Positions 46,959 through 55,997 of a DNA stretch of 64,000 bases are shown piece by piece (position 1 is the first letter of the stretch; each line of letters opens with the position of its first letter). This DNA is from Myxococcales bacterium (GTDB lineage Bacteria > Myxococcota > Polyangia > Nannocystales > Nannocystaceae). The stretch lies in assembly GCA_016793465.1 (NCBI GenBank), contig JAEUJW010000089.1, positions 124,001-188,000 on the forward strand. The letters are read 5' to 3'. The position numbers were made by a program, and so were the translations under genes. Under the pieces are notes generated by a model. That model worked only from the letters and a program-made list of their open reading frames with translations. It was not told the DNA's origin and searched no databases.

Positions 46959-48437
46959 CTAAGCGAACGAGCCGCGGGTGCGGCTGAGGTCGAGGGCGTA
47001 GGTGTCGTAGCTGCCGGACTTCACGCGCTTGCGCTCGTCGCAGATCTTCTGCACGAACGAGTCCTCGAGCGTCTGGGTCCACTGGCCGCGGTCGGACAGG
47101 TCGAGGTCCCGGTCCTTGTGGGCGGCCTCGAGCTCGGCGATGAACTTGTTGGACCAGGTGACGACGTAGCCGGGCATCCAGTTGTGGAGGCGGACGAGCA
47201 CGGCGAGGCCGCGCTCGGAGGTGACGTACTGGCGGGCGGGGTCGCCGGCGCTGCCGTCGGCGCGTTTGGCGATGCGTTTACTAATTGCGCGGCGGAGGAA
47301 GCCGTCGCGCCAGAAGATGCACTGGCCGAGCTGGATGTCGGGGTCGTTGCCGGCGAGCAGGAAGGCGCCGATGAGCTTCGGCTGGGTGCGGATGTACTGC
47401 CAGCCGGGGTTGCCGCGCGCGACCTCGCCGTCTGGTTTGGTGACGACCACGTGCCAGCCGGTCTTGGTCTGGCCGTTCTTCCACGGGTACTTGCCGCTGG
47501 CGACGTCGATGCCGTTGGCGGCGAACCAGCGGTCGAAGGCGGGGCGCGTGCGGGGGTTGTCCTTCAGGTCGGACAGCAGGGCGGCGAGCGTGCCGGCCTG
47601 GCCGGCGAACTGGGCCATGCCCCACGAGACGATCTGGTCGTCCCAGGTGTTGATCGCCCCGAACGCGCCGCCGGACTCTTTTAATGCGTTGGCCTTGAGG
47701 ATCTTCAGTTCGCTGCGCGAGTAGCCGATGCCGAGGTAGTCGTCGTCCTTGAGCAGGCCCTTGCGCGCGCCGCGGTAGCGGCTGACGTTGTAGGGCTTGT
47801 AGTTCCTGTAGTCCTCGGTCCAGTAGGAGAAGCGGACCTCCTGGTCGCCGGCGGTGATGACGTACTCGGTGACGCCGTCGGCGTCGACGACCTCGCGGAC
47901 GCTCAGGGTGTTCGTGGTGGCCTGTGCGGGGGGCTCGGTGTTCGGCTCGGGCTCGGGCTCGGTGTTCGGCTCGGGCTGGGCGACGGGTTTGTCGCCCTCG
48001 CGGCGGGTCGGGGCGGTCGAGTCGGTCAGCTGCTCGAGGGCGGCGACGGTCTTGGGGCCGGCGATGCCGTCGGCGCGGAGGGTGGGGCCGCCGAGGCGGG
48101 GCGAGGCCTTTTGGAAGCGTTCGACGGCGGCCTTGGTGCGCGCGCCGGGCTTGCCGTCGACCACGAGGTCGGGGGCGACGAGCAGCTTCAGGGCGCTCTG
48201 CAGCCAGCGCTCGTAGGACGAGGTGTCGGCGAGCACCTGGCTGGGGTCGAACGGGGTGAGGCCGTCCTCGGCGGCCTCGGGGTCGACGTCGGACCACGGT
48301 TCGTCGGCGTAGGCCTCGGGGTCGAGCGAGTCCTCGTCGGACGGGCCGGAGAAGTCGATCTGTCCGGGCCGTGCGTCGGCGGCGGTGTCGACGATGTACT
48401 CCTCGGAGTCTTTGCCGGTCGGCAGGATGATGGGCAT
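46959..48437 (-). CDS. Peptidoglycan-binding protein with lysozyme-like domain, no signal peptide
   Basis: ATG 48437 gives 492 residues. The first 70 residues are acidic and probably disordered (DEDSLDPEAYADEPWSDVD). A PG_binding_1 domain follows at about 75-155 (LQSALKLLVAPDLVVDGKPG, DGIAGPKTVAALEQL), then a Pro/Glu linker (NTEPEPEPNTEPP). The C-terminal 300 residues contain NALKESGGAFGAINTWDDQI and WGMAQFAGQAGTLAALLSD; a Glu in an ESGG context followed by GMAQF recalls lysozyme-superfamily cell-wall hydrolases. No secretion signal is visible, which suggests export by a contractile or lysis route, or a prophage origin. Substrate and activity are inferred. Confidence 0.75.
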   Translation of the reverse strand: MPIILPTGKDSEEYIVDTAADARPGQIDFSGPSDEDSLDPEAYADEPWSDVDPEAAEDGLTPFDPSQVLADTSSYERWLQSALKLLVAPDLVVDGKPGARTKAAVERFQKASPRLGGPTLRADGIAGPKTVAALEQLTDSTAPTRREGDKPVAQPEPNTEPEPEPNTEPPAQATTNTLSVREVVDADGVTEYVITAGDQEVRFSYWTEDYRNYKPYNVSRYRGARKGLLKDDDYLGIGYSRSELKILKANALKESGGAFGAINTWDDQIVSWGMAQFAGQAGTLAALLSDLKDNPRTRPAFDRWFAANGIDVASGKYPWKNGQTKTGWHVVVTKPDGEVARGNPGWQYIRTQPKLIGAFLLAGNDPDIQLGQCIFWRDGFLRRAISKRIAKRADGSAGDPARQYVTSERGLAVLVRLHNWMPGYVVTWSNKFIAELEAAHKDRDLDLSDRGQWTQTLEDSFVQKICDERKRVKSGSYDTYALDLSRTRGSFA

Positions 48438-48568
48438 GCTAGCCGGCCATCCTCGCATACAACCGCGGCGGAGGATCGGTCCGAGGTCGCGCGCGCGCAG
48501 GCGTGCACGCGCACGCCCGCGGGTCGTCGCGGACGCGCGGGCGCTCGCGCGAGGCGGAGGGCGCGGGG

Positions 48569-49330
48569 TCAGCCGGCGGAGCCGCCGGCCGCGGCGCGCA
48601 GGGCGTCCATGTGCTTCTTGGCGACGTTGGTCGAGAACTCGCTGCAGCAGTCCATGCGGATGTAGGTCGACCACTCGTCGATGGCCTTGGCGCTGTTGTT
48701 CTGCAGCTCGTAGACCTGGGCGGCGCCGGCGTGGGCGGACTTGTCGCCGGCGTGCTCGATTAGGGCCTTCATGTACGTCTTCAGGGCCTCGTCGAGCTTG
48801 CCCTGTTCGCGCAGGACGTCGCCGAGCTCGGTGAACACGAACTCGGTCTGCTTGTCGACCTTGGCGACCTCGCGGAGCACGGCCTCGGCGGCGTCGAACT
48901 GCTTGGCGCGGCGCAGGGCCTGGCCCTGCTCGAGGCCGTAGTTGCCGTGGGTGGGGTTGGCCTTGAAGGCGGCGCCCCAGGCGGCGGCGGCGTCGGCGTG
49001 GCGCTCGAGGCGCTTGTAGACCTCGCCGAGGCTGGCCTGGACCTCGGCGTTGTCGGGCAGCTTCGCGGCGGCGGCCTCGAGCTGGACGACGGCGGCGTCG
49101 TACTGCTTGTCGGCGAGGAGGATCTGGCCCATGCCGGCCTGGGCCTCGGGGTTGGCGGGGTCGACCGCGAGGACGCGCTTCAGCATCTCCTCGGCCTCCT
49201 TGTACTTGCCGTCCTTGATGCGGACCGTCGCGTTGGTGAGGTCCTTCTTCATCTGAGCGGCCTGCTCGGCCGGGTCGACGGCGGGCTTGGCGGTACAGGC
49301 GGGCGCCAGGAGCAGGGCAAGGGCGAGCAT
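48569..49330 (-). CDS. TPR lipoprotein
   Basis: ATG 49330 (or TTG 49342, better placed after the GGAGG at about 49350) gives 253 residues with a lipoprotein signal LALALLLAPAC. At least four TPR units follow: IKDGKYKEAEEMLKRVLAVD, LLADKQYDAAVVQLEAAAAK, YKRLERHADAAAAWGAAF and LREQGKLDEALKTYMKAL. The tail has CC (RMDCCSEF). TPR lipoproteins of this kind act as envelope scaffolds, such as PilF/Tgl for type IV pili, but no pilus gene is nearby. It is divergent from the gene at 49483. Confidence 0.85.
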   Translation of the reverse strand: MLALALLLAPACTAKPAVDPAEQAAQMKKDLTNATVRIKDGKYKEAEEMLKRVLAVDPANPEAQAGMGQILLADKQYDAAVVQLEAAAAKLPDNAEVQASLGEVYKRLERHADAAAAWGAAFKANPTHGNYGLEQGQALRRAKQFDAAEAVLREVAKVDKQTEFVFTELGDVLREQGKLDEALKTYMKALIEHAGDKSAHAGAAQVYELQNNSAKAIDEWSTYIRMDCCSEFSTNVAKKHMDALRAAAGGSAG

Positions 49331-49482
49331 CGGACGGAGCAAGGGGACCACCTCCGGTTTCGGGGGTAACACGGCGCGGGGGACAATTGCTAGGCGGCCG
49401 CGCGGGCCGGGGCGGGCGGCGCGGGGGACGAACCCGGTGCGGGGCTTGCCACGGGGCCCCGCGGGCCTGATAGGCTGCGGGC

Positions 49483-50667
49483 ATGCCCCGCGAGAAGCCG
49501 CGTGAGACGTGGGCGCAGGCGGGCGAGCCCGACCCGGCGGGCTGGCCCGCGCCCGACGAGGTCCGGCCGCCGGACGAGCCGGGGCTGGGCTCGCTGCTGC
49601 GGCGCGGGGTCAAGGCCGCGATCGCGCGCTGGGCGTTGCGGCCGCGGGCGCTGGTCGGCGGCGGCGACTTTCCGCGGCCGCAGGACGAGGCGATGCACGC
49701 GTGGGACGGGCGCCGGCACTTCGCGGAGGACTACACGCTGGCGGCGGTGCAGCCGGAGCTCGCGGTGGTGGCCCGCATCGAGTGGCTGCCGGGACGGGAC
49801 GCGCACCGGGTGTGGCTGACGCTGCTGACGCCGACGGCGGTGTACGCGTTGCCGGGCACGGGCCAGGCGATCCTGCGCGGGGGCGCCGAGCACTGGCGCG
49901 CCGGCGGGCTGGCGTTCGACTGCGTCGAGCCGCTGCGCACGTGGACGATCCAGTACCGCGGGCGCCTCGAGGTGCGGGACCCGCGGGGCAAGCGGCGGCG
50001 GTCGGTGGGCGAGGACATCCCGGCCGAGGACGTCGAGGTGCGGGTCGACCTGACGTTCTCGGCGCAGGCGCCGGCGTTCGTGCCGGGCAGCGACGACGAC
50101 CCCGACCTGGTGGCGCGGCAGTTCGGCGCGGCCGAGTGGGACACGCACGTGATGCGCGTGCTGCGGCGGCGGACCCTGAAGAGCTACGTGCAGGTCGGCG
50201 AGGCGGTCGGGGCGGTGGTGCTGGGCGCGCGGCTGCTGGCGTTCGCGAGCTCGGCGCTGCGGATCCACACCTGGGGGGTGCGCGACTGGGGGGCCAGCGA
50301 CGAGGCGCTGCAGTGCTTCGCCAGCCTGTCCGGGGCCGACGCCGGGCCGTTCGGGGTGTGGGTGCAGCGGGCGGCGTTCCCGTGGGTGACGCTGATCGGC
50401 GGGTTCTTGCAGCGCGTGCACGGGCTGGTGCCGATCCGCGACCTCGGGGTCCGCGAGACGCGCCAGCCCGGGCGGGCGCCGACCCACGTCGAGCTGGCGA
50501 TCGAGGCCCCGGGCGGGGCGCTCACGCTCGAGGTCGAGACGCTGGCGGAGCTGCCGCTCGAGATGGACGGGCGCGGGCACCTCGAGATGGCGCTGTGCCG
50601 GGTCCGCGGGGCGGGCGACGGCTGGGGGCTGACGCTGCGCCAGCGAAGATTGCTGCCGCGCCCGTAG
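49483..50667 (+). CDS. Hypothetical protein, possible CrtC/AttH-like lipocalin fold
   Basis: 394 residues without a signal peptide. It has a charged N-terminal 40 residues, then strands and aromatic motifs such as AVVARIEWLPGRDAHRVWLTLL, GLAFDCVEPLRTWTIQYRGR and IHTWGVRDWGASDEAL. The tryptophan-rich WGVRDWG recalls the double-lipocalin CrtC/AttH/DUF7064 group, in which a similar motif lines a hydrophobic pocket for lipids or terpenoids. That similarity is weak and by eye. The gene is followed, 40 bases later, by rhodanese and VOC genes on the same strand. Confidence 0.62.
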   Translation: MPREKPRETWAQAGEPDPAGWPAPDEVRPPDEPGLGSLLRRGVKAAIARWALRPRALVGGGDFPRPQDEAMHAWDGRRHFAEDYTLAAVQPELAVVARIEWLPGRDAHRVWLTLLTPTAVYALPGTGQAILRGGAEHWRAGGLAFDCVEPLRTWTIQYRGRLEVRDPRGKRRRSVGEDIPAEDVEVRVDLTFSAQAPAFVPGSDDDPDLVARQFGAAEWDTHVMRVLRRRTLKSYVQVGEAVGAVVLGARLLAFASSALRIHTWGVRDWGASDEALQCFASLSGADAGPFGVWVQRAAFPWVTLIGGFLQRVHGLVPIRDLGVRETRQPGRAPTHVELAIEAPGGALTLEVETLAELPLEMDGRGHLEMALCRVRGAGDGWGLTLRQRRLLPRP

Positions 50668-50707
50668 CGGTGGACAGGCGGGGCCTCGTGCCTGTAGCGT
50701 GCCGGGC

Positions 50708-51118
50708 ATGCCGATTCAGCGCCTCAATTCGCAGCAGGCGATCGCGCGGGCCAGCGACGCCGCGCTCGTGCACATCGACGTCCGCTCGGAGCCGGAGTTC
50801 GCGGCCGGGCACGCGCCGAACGCCTACAACGTGCCGCTCATGCACATGCAGGGCGGCGGCATGTCGCCGAACCCGAACTTCGCGGCCGACGTGCAGCGGG
50901 CGGTGCCCGACAAGTCGACGCCGGTGATGGTGTCGTGCAAGGCCGGCGGGCGCTCGGCCCGGGCCGCGGCGGTGCTCGAGCAGCTGGGCTACACGAACGT
51001 CGCCGACCACGTCGGCGGCTGGGGCGGGGGCAACGGCGACGCCGGCTGGGTCGCCAGCGGCGGGCCGAGCACCGGCGAGACGCTGCCGGGGCGCAGCTAC
51101 AAGGACATCCAGGCGTGA
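50708..51118 (+). CDS. Rhodanese-domain protein
   Basis: ATG 50708 gives 136 residues, a single rhodanese domain. VHIDVRSEPEFAAGHAPNAY and the active-site loop VSCKAGGRSARAA, with the catalytic Cys followed by KAGGRS, match small sulfurtransferases such as GlpE or PspE. It moves sulfane sulfur from donors such as thiosulfate to a thiol acceptor. The C-terminal extension (GGGNGDAGWVASGGPSTG) is short and glycine-rich. The stop overlaps the next start (GTGA), so the two are translationally coupled. Confidence 0.9.
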   Translation: MPIQRLNSQQAIARASDAALVHIDVRSEPEFAAGHAPNAYNVPLMHMQGGGMSPNPNFAADVQRAVPDKSTPVMVSCKAGGRSARAAAVLEQLGYTNVADHVGGWGGGNGDAGWVASGGPSTGETLPGRSYKDIQA

Positions 51119-51528
51119 CGGCGACGCAGCTGCCGCCGACGCTGGGGCTGCGGCACGTGGCGGTGTCGGTGGCCGGGGACGTGTTCGAGGCGTGCGTGCG
51201 CTTCTACCGCGAGGGCATGGGCATGGCCGTCGACTGGCAGCCGGACGCGGACAACGTGTACCTGAGCCACGGCGTCGACAACCTGGCGCTGCACCGGGTG
51301 GCGCGCGTCGATCATGCCGTGTCGGCGCTCGACCACCTCGGCTTCGTGGTGCCGTCGGCCGACGCGGTGCGGGCGTGGTACGAGCGCGTGGTCGGGCTGA
51401 TCGGCGAGCACGCGCTCGAGATCGTGATGGCGCCGAAGCTGCACCGCGACCAGTCGACGTCGTTTTACTTCCGCGACCCGGCGGGCAACAAGGTCCAGGT
51501 CATCCACATCCCGACGCTGCGGGCGTGA
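51115..51528 (+). CDS. VOC-family (glyoxalase/dioxygenase-fold) protein
   Basis: The GTG start at 51115 overlaps the rhodanese stop in GTGA; 137 residues. LRHVAVSVAGDVFEACVRFYR and the matching C-terminal TSFYFRDPAGNKVQVIHIP are the two beta-alpha-beta-beta-beta halves of a VOC domain, with candidate metal ligands His 12 (LRHVAV), His near residue 61 (ALHRV) and the later Glu/His positions. VOC enzymes act on glyoxal adducts, catechols or antibiotics. The rhodanese-VOC coupling suggests thiol or sulfur chemistry but does not define the substrate. Confidence 0.82.
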   Translation: MTATQLPPTLGLRHVAVSVAGDVFEACVRFYREGMGMAVDWQPDADNVYLSHGVDNLALHRVARVDHAVSALDHLGFVVPSADAVRAWYERVVGLIGEHALEIVMAPKLHRDQSTSFYFRDPAGNKVQVIHIPTLRA

Positions 51529-51532
51529 CGCC

Positions 51533-52828
51533 TCAGAAGCGGCCGCTGACGGTCAGGCCGACCTGGCCGAGGCCGGCGTAGGGGGCCACGCTGGCGCCGC
51601 GCTGCAGGCGGCGGCGCGTCAGGAGCTGGGTGAGCGCGCCGGTGGTGGTGCCGAGGCCGAGGCCGAGGATCGCGGCGGCGACGAGGCGGCGGGTGACGCG
51701 GGCGTTGATGTCGGCGAGCGGGCCGGACAGGAGGTAGCGGTCGAGGAACACGGTGTTGGTGCCGGTCCAGGCCGCGCCGAGCACGAGCAGGCCGCCGCCG
51801 GCGCCGAGCAGGCCCCACCAGGCCCGCTGCGGGACGTCGAAGAACCCGGGGATGGCGGCGGCGGCCAGGCCGACGCCGGCGCCGAGCAGGCCGACGCCGG
51901 CGCCGGTGACGTGGATCGGGGAGATGAGCGCGTTGCCGCAGGTGGCCCCGTAGGCGCGGTCGCAGGCGTCGCCGTAGAGCGCGGCGATGTACCGCTTGCG
52001 GCCGTACACGGTCAGGCCGAAGCCGACGGCCACCGGCGCGGCGGCGCCGAGGCCGAGGCCGAGCGACACCTTCCTGGTCTTGGGGGCAGGTTTCTTCGGA
52101 CCTGTCCCGAAAGACATGCCGTCGTCGCCGGGGGCGAGCGCGAGCGGCACCTCGAGCGGCCTCGTGTCGGCGACGACGAACTCCTGGCGGGCCGGGGCGA
52201 GGCCGCGGGCGCGGGTCTCGACGGTCCAGCCGCCGCGCGAGAGGCGGAGCGTGCAGGGGGTCTCGCGGGCGGTGCACGACCAGGTCTTGCCGCCGTCGCT
52301 GGCGCGCACGGTGATGGCGACGGCGACCGCGGCGTCGCCGTCGATGCGGGTCGGGAAGCTGACGTCGGCGTGCAGCGTGTCGGGCATGAGGGCCCAGCTC
52401 TGGGTCTGCTCGGGGCGGGTGGCGTCGACCGTGAATTCGCGGGTGCTCGAGAGGAAGCCGGGGGCGCTGGACTCGACGCGCCACACGCCGGCGGGCAGCT
52501 CGAGGCGCAGGGGGGCGGGCGGGTCGTCGGTGGTGTCGGGTCGGGGCAGCTCGCGGGCGACGGCGCTGCGGCGGTTGCCGAAGCCGTCGCCGGTCGGGCG
52601 GAGGATCAGCCGCACGCCCATGCGGCGGGCGAGCGCGGGGCCGGGGTCGAGGAGGACCACGTAGCCCGGCTGGGGGGCCGCGGGGGCTGGCGGCGCGTCG
52701 GCCGGCGGCGCCGCGGTCGGCGTGTCGGCGGGCGGCGGCGCTGCGGCGGGCGCCGGTTCGGCGTGCGCAGTGCCGTGGGCCAGCGCCGCGACGAGGGCGG
52801 CGATCGTCCACGCGAAGGGAGAGGCCAT
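51533..52828 (-). CDS. Exported multi-helix membrane protein with PEGA-like region
   Basis: ATG 52828 gives 431 residues with a signal (FAWTIAALVAALAHGTAHA). A Pro/Ala linker is followed by two PEGA-like segments (PAGVWRVESSAPGFLSSTRE, RGGWTVETRARGLAPARQEF). The C-terminal half contains four hydrophobic helices. The stop is four bases from the VOC gene stop on the other strand. The dispersed palindrome at 52099 is read as Met-Ser-Phe-Gly-Thr-Gly. The layout of signal, linker, PEGA and paired helices resembles the protein at 29242; both are probably envelope proteins of a lineage-specific family. Confidence 0.72.
   Translation of the reverse strand: MASPFAWTIAALVAALAHGTAHAEPAPAAAPPPADTPTAAPPADAPPAPAAPQPGYVVLLDPGPALARRMGVRLILRPTGDGFGNRRSAVARELPRPDTTDDPPAPLRLELPAGVWRVESSAPGFLSSTREFTVDATRPEQTQSWALMPDTLHADVSFPTRIDGDAAVAVAITVRASDGGKTWSCTARETPCTLRLSRGGWTVETRARGLAPARQEFVVADTRPLEVPLALAPGDDGMSFGTGPKKPAPKTRKVSLGLGLGAAAPVAVGFGLTVYGRKRYIAALYGDACDRAYGATCGNALISPIHVTGAGVGLLGAGVGLAAAAIPGFFDVPQRAWWGLLGAGGGLLVLGAAWTGTNTVFLDRYLLSGPLADINARVTRRLVAAAILGLGLGTTTGALTQLLTRRRLQRGASVAPYAGLGQVGLTVSGRF
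52099..52120. repeat. Dispersed palindrome copy, CTGTCC-CGAA-AGACAT
   Basis: Two mismatches in the right arm. It is inside the PEGA-like protein gene. Confidence 0.55.
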
Positions 52829-52874
52829 CGGTAGGCGATCATCCTGGCACAAACGCCGGCCGTATTAAACGGTC

Positions 52875-52904
52875 GACGGCGCGCGCCGCGGGGCGCGCGC
52901 CGTC
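52875..52904 (-). terminator. Strong hairpin terminator, minus strand
   Basis: A perfect 13-base-pair stem (arms 52875-52887 and 52892-52904) with a GCGG loop lies between the stop of the lipoprotein at 52964 and the next minus-strand gene. On the minus strand it is followed by GACCGTTTAATA, a short T stretch. It separates the two genes' transcripts. Confidence 0.7.
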
Positions 52905-52907
52905 AGG

Positions 52908-52928
52908 GCTGTCCTATCGGACATGTGC
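52908..52928. repeat. Dispersed palindrome copy, CTGTCC-TATC-GGACAT(GT)
   Basis: One mismatch. It sits beside the hairpin terminator and is intergenic. Confidence 0.65.
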
Positions 52929-52963
52929 ACAAGCGCACCGATGCGAGTCGGCGCGCGCTGCCG

Positions 52964-53767
52964 TCACGGGGCGTCGGGCGTGCAGGGCGTGCCGTTGCAG
53001 GTGAGGTCGCAGTTGGTCGCGGTGCACTCGATGCCGATGGTCAGCTTGATGGTGTGGCCGGGGCCGGGCGGGTCGAAGTTGAAGGCGGCGATCGAGCCGA
53101 TGGTCTTGCCGGCCGCGTCGCGCGGGGTGATCTCGACGGTGTCGATGTCGTTGCCGTTGAGGCGGCGGTCGGCGTCGACGAGCAGGTGGTAGCCGTCGCC
53201 GGCGTCGGCGGCCTGGTCGCAGCTGAACTCGCCGTCGCCGAGCGGGGAGTTGCCGCCGTCGCGGCGGGCCTCGATCGACAGCGTCTCGAGCTCGACCTGC
53301 GTGCACTGGTTGAACTCGAAGCCGGAGAAGCTCCAGCGGACCTGCAGCTTGGCGGGGGTGAGGTTGAGGCGGACCTCGTCGGCGGTCACGTCCTGGCCCT
53401 CGAGCACCTCGGCGACGCTGCCCTCGCCCTCGTTGTCGAACACGACCAGGCCGTCGGCGTCCTTGCCCTCGGCGACGACGTCGTAGTTGCCGGCGTCGAT
53501 GGTGGTGAACAGGGCCTGGCCCTCGGCGCAGGGCGCGGTCTCCTCGGCGACGGGCTCGCCGGAGTCGACGGTGCCCTTGCGGTAGAGGGCGATGCGCACG
53601 TCGTCGACCGGGACGTCGGCGCCGCTCGGGTTCTTGAACGAGCAGATGTTGGCGGAGCCGATCTTGAAGGGGACCGTGAGCGAGCCGGTCGGGGTGTCGT
53701 TGTTGCAGGCGGCGAGGGCGACGACGAGACAGGCGGAGGACACGAGCAGGTTGGACTTCATGGACAT
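52964..53767 (-). CDS. Lipoprotein with Cys-containing beta-rich domains
   Basis: 267 residues. MSMKSNLLVSSACLVVALAAC has a lipobox at Cys 21. Residues 27-130 (VPFKIGSANICSFKNPSGAD, VRIALYRKG) and 135-265 look like two beta-sandwich domains, with scattered cysteines and a C-terminal CTATNCDLTCNGTPC. The acidic tone (GEGSVAEVLEGQDVTADEV) is common in secreted myxobacterial proteins. I recognise no family. It is 192 bases downstream of the TraB-like gene on the same strand. Confidence 0.75.
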   Translation of the reverse strand: MSMKSNLLVSSACLVVALAACNNDTPTGSLTVPFKIGSANICSFKNPSGADVPVDDVRIALYRKGTVDSGEPVAEETAPCAEGQALFTTIDAGNYDVVAEGKDADGLVVFDNEGEGSVAEVLEGQDVTADEVRLNLTPAKLQVRWSFSGFEFNQCTQVELETLSIEARRDGGNSPLGDGEFSCDQAADAGDGYHLLVDADRRLNGNDIDTVEITPRDAAGKTIGSIAAFNFDPPGPGHTIKLTIGIECTATNCDLTCNGTPCTPDAP

Positions 53768-53959
53768 TTCCTTACAGGGGCGCAGGGACGGGGCGACGCC
53801 CGGCCTTCTTCATGCGGCGCCGCACGGTGGGCGGGTCCCGGTACACAGATAGCCGACCGCGCCCCCGGGGAACAAGTTTCGACGAGCGGGGCCGAGGCGG
53901 CGAGGGGCCTCGGGCGTGTCTTTGGTCTCAGGCCGGCGGACCCGGAGGGTCTGCTGAAG

Positions 53960-55981
53960 TCAGTCGCGGATGTACGAGCGCGCCTCGGCCCGCGCGGCCC
54001 GACTGCCGAGCACGTGGAACACCCGGAGGCGGCGCAGGGTGACCGGGGAGAGCTGCCCCAGCGGCACGTGGACGATCTTCTTGTCCATGCGCTGGGCGAG
54101 CTGGCGCAACGCCTGGCGGGGCGGGGCGGGGGCGGCGTAGACGACCACGTGCTCGGGGGTGTGGTCGAGGGCGGCCAGCAGCAGGACCTCGGCCTTGGAC
54201 CGCGCCTCGGCGTAATAGGGGTCCTCCCACACGCCGAACATGGTCCCGGGCGGGCGGACCAGCAGGAAGCCGCCGTAGAGGGCGCGGCCGATGGCGGGGC
54301 CGACCACGCGGGCGAGCGGGTCGGTCGCGTACAAGGCCATGTCGCCCTCCTCGTCGTGCTCGCCTTGCCAGGTCATGTGCCAGGGGAAGCGGGGCTCGCC
54401 GGGTGGGGCCAGGGGTTCGTCGTCGAAGATCACGACCACGGCCCCGGGCTTGCCACGCAGCGGGCGTTCGCGGCGCACGAAGATGGTGCCGGTGTGCCAG
54501 TTGCGGACGGTCTCGCGGACGTCGATGCCGTCGTAGAGATTGGCGGAGAACGGCTCGGTGACGGTCTGCGAGGCGCTCATGACCCGCTCGGTGCGCTTGC
54601 GGAGGAACGCGCCGTAGTGCTCGAGGGCGAGGTCCTCGGGCGGGTACGAGCAGATGGTGTCGCCGGAGAACTGCTCGGCCCACTCGCCGCGGCGGCGCTC
54701 CTGGGGGCGGGGCCGGACCACGCGCACCAGTCGGCGGCGGCGCTGGAGGGTCTTGGGGTGGAAGCGGATGGTGCGGACGCGGTCGTGGAGGTCGCGCAGG
54801 CCGAGGTCGATGGCCGGGAACTCGGGGCGCGAGGTCTGCCAGGGGTAGGTCGTGGCGGCCTCCCAGACCTCGTGGGCGTAGTTGTCGTCGGCGAAGCCGC
54901 GGGCGGCGATCACCAGCTGGTAGAGGTCGGGGCCGAGGCCGCCCTCGACCCAGGCGTAGCGGCAGGCGTAGCGCAGCATGGCGATCAGGCTGCCCGGGCG
55001 CAGCGACTCGCCGGTGCGCTCGCGGTGGGCCGCGCGGGCCTGCTGGCACAGCGTCAGGTAGAGGCCCATGCGTCCGGTCGCCCGCGGGCGCAGCTCGTCG
55101 TGCTCGGGCGGGGGCTCGCTGCGGAACGGGTCCATCTTGGGGGCCTGGCGCGCGCGCGTGAACAGGTCGACGACGGCGGCGGTGTGCGCGGGGCCGTGGG
55201 CCGTCGGCGGGGCGGTGCCGCGGCTGCGCTCGTAGGCGGCGTTGATGAAGGGCAGCTCGGCGAGGACCTCGCGGGAGGCGGACTCGCTGACGTGGTGCAC
55301 GCTGACGTCGTCGCGGCGCAGGCGGCGTAGCGGGGTCGGGCTGGCGCCGAGCTGCAGCAGTTCGAGCACGCCGCGGGCGTGGTGGAGGCCGCAGACCACG
55401 AGGATGAGCGAGTCGGGCGGGCGCTCGTGCACGAGGTGCTCGACGTGGAAGGCCATGGTCTGCTCGCGTTCGTCGTCCTCGGGGGCGCGCGGGCTGTGGG
55501 CGGCGGCGGCGAGGGCGGCCTGCAGCCAGGCGCGGGCGCCGGCGGACTCGGCGGCGATGGCGTCGGGCAGGCGGTCGCGGGCGGCGGGGTAGCGGTCGAC
55601 GTCGCGGTCGATGAAGTGCACGGGGATGCCGAGCTCGAGGCCGCGGCGGGTGGCCTCGACGAGCGCGTCGGCGGGCTCGATCGGCAGGTACACCGGGCGG
55701 CCGTCGGCGGCCGCGTACTGCACGACGCTGAGCAGCGGCAGGCGGCGCACGGCGCGGAGGATCGGTCCCTCGAGCGACTCGGGGTACTCGACGGCGATGG
55801 CCGCGGGGGTCAGCTTCTCGATGGCGCGGCGGACCATCCACGCGAACTCCATGCGGCCGTGCAGGACCGGCAGCACGACCACGCCGGGGCGCACGAGCCC
55901 GAGCTCGGTGAGCTCCTCGCGGCCGAGCGCGAGCGGGTCGGGCCAGGCCGGGCGGTAGGTCGGGGCCGTCTCGTCGGACAT
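53960..55981 (-). CDS. TraB/DUF5682-like protein encoded with a MoxR ATPase
   Basis: 673 residues, cytoplasmic (no signal or helix). The N-terminal 220 residues follow the TraB/ChaN-like pattern of the DUF5682 family: VVLPVLHGRMEFAWMVRRAI, IAVEYPESLEGPILRAVRRL and IPVHFIDRDVDRYP, with LILVVCGLHHARGVLELL later; the Glu, His and Arg residues are likely metal or acid sites. The middle 250 residues are helical; the C-terminal third contains WHTGTIFVRRERPLRGKPG and a beta-alpha unit. DUF5682 proteins travel with MoxR ATPases and vWA proteins. Here the MoxR gene lies 16 bases upstream, but no vWA gene follows. Proteolytic or conflict-related activity is an inference. Confidence 0.68.
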   Translation of the reverse strand: MSDETAPTYRPAWPDPLALGREELTELGLVRPGVVVLPVLHGRMEFAWMVRRAIEKLTPAAIAVEYPESLEGPILRAVRRLPLLSVVQYAAADGRPVYLPIEPADALVEATRRGLELGIPVHFIDRDVDRYPAARDRLPDAIAAESAGARAWLQAALAAAAHSPRAPEDDEREQTMAFHVEHLVHERPPDSLILVVCGLHHARGVLELLQLGASPTPLRRLRRDDVSVHHVSESASREVLAELPFINAAYERSRGTAPPTAHGPAHTAAVVDLFTRARQAPKMDPFRSEPPPEHDELRPRATGRMGLYLTLCQQARAAHRERTGESLRPGSLIAMLRYACRYAWVEGGLGPDLYQLVIAARGFADDNYAHEVWEAATTYPWQTSRPEFPAIDLGLRDLHDRVRTIRFHPKTLQRRRRLVRVVRPRPQERRRGEWAEQFSGDTICSYPPEDLALEHYGAFLRKRTERVMSASQTVTEPFSANLYDGIDVRETVRNWHTGTIFVRRERPLRGKPGAVVVIFDDEPLAPPGEPRFPWHMTWQGEHDEEGDMALYATDPLARVVGPAIGRALYGGFLLVRPPGTMFGVWEDPYYAEARSKAEVLLLAALDHTPEHVVVYAAPAPPRQALRQLAQRMDKKIVHVPLGQLSPVTLRRLRVFHVLGSRAARAEARSYIRD

Positions 55982-55997
55982 ACCGGGGCCGCCGCGC

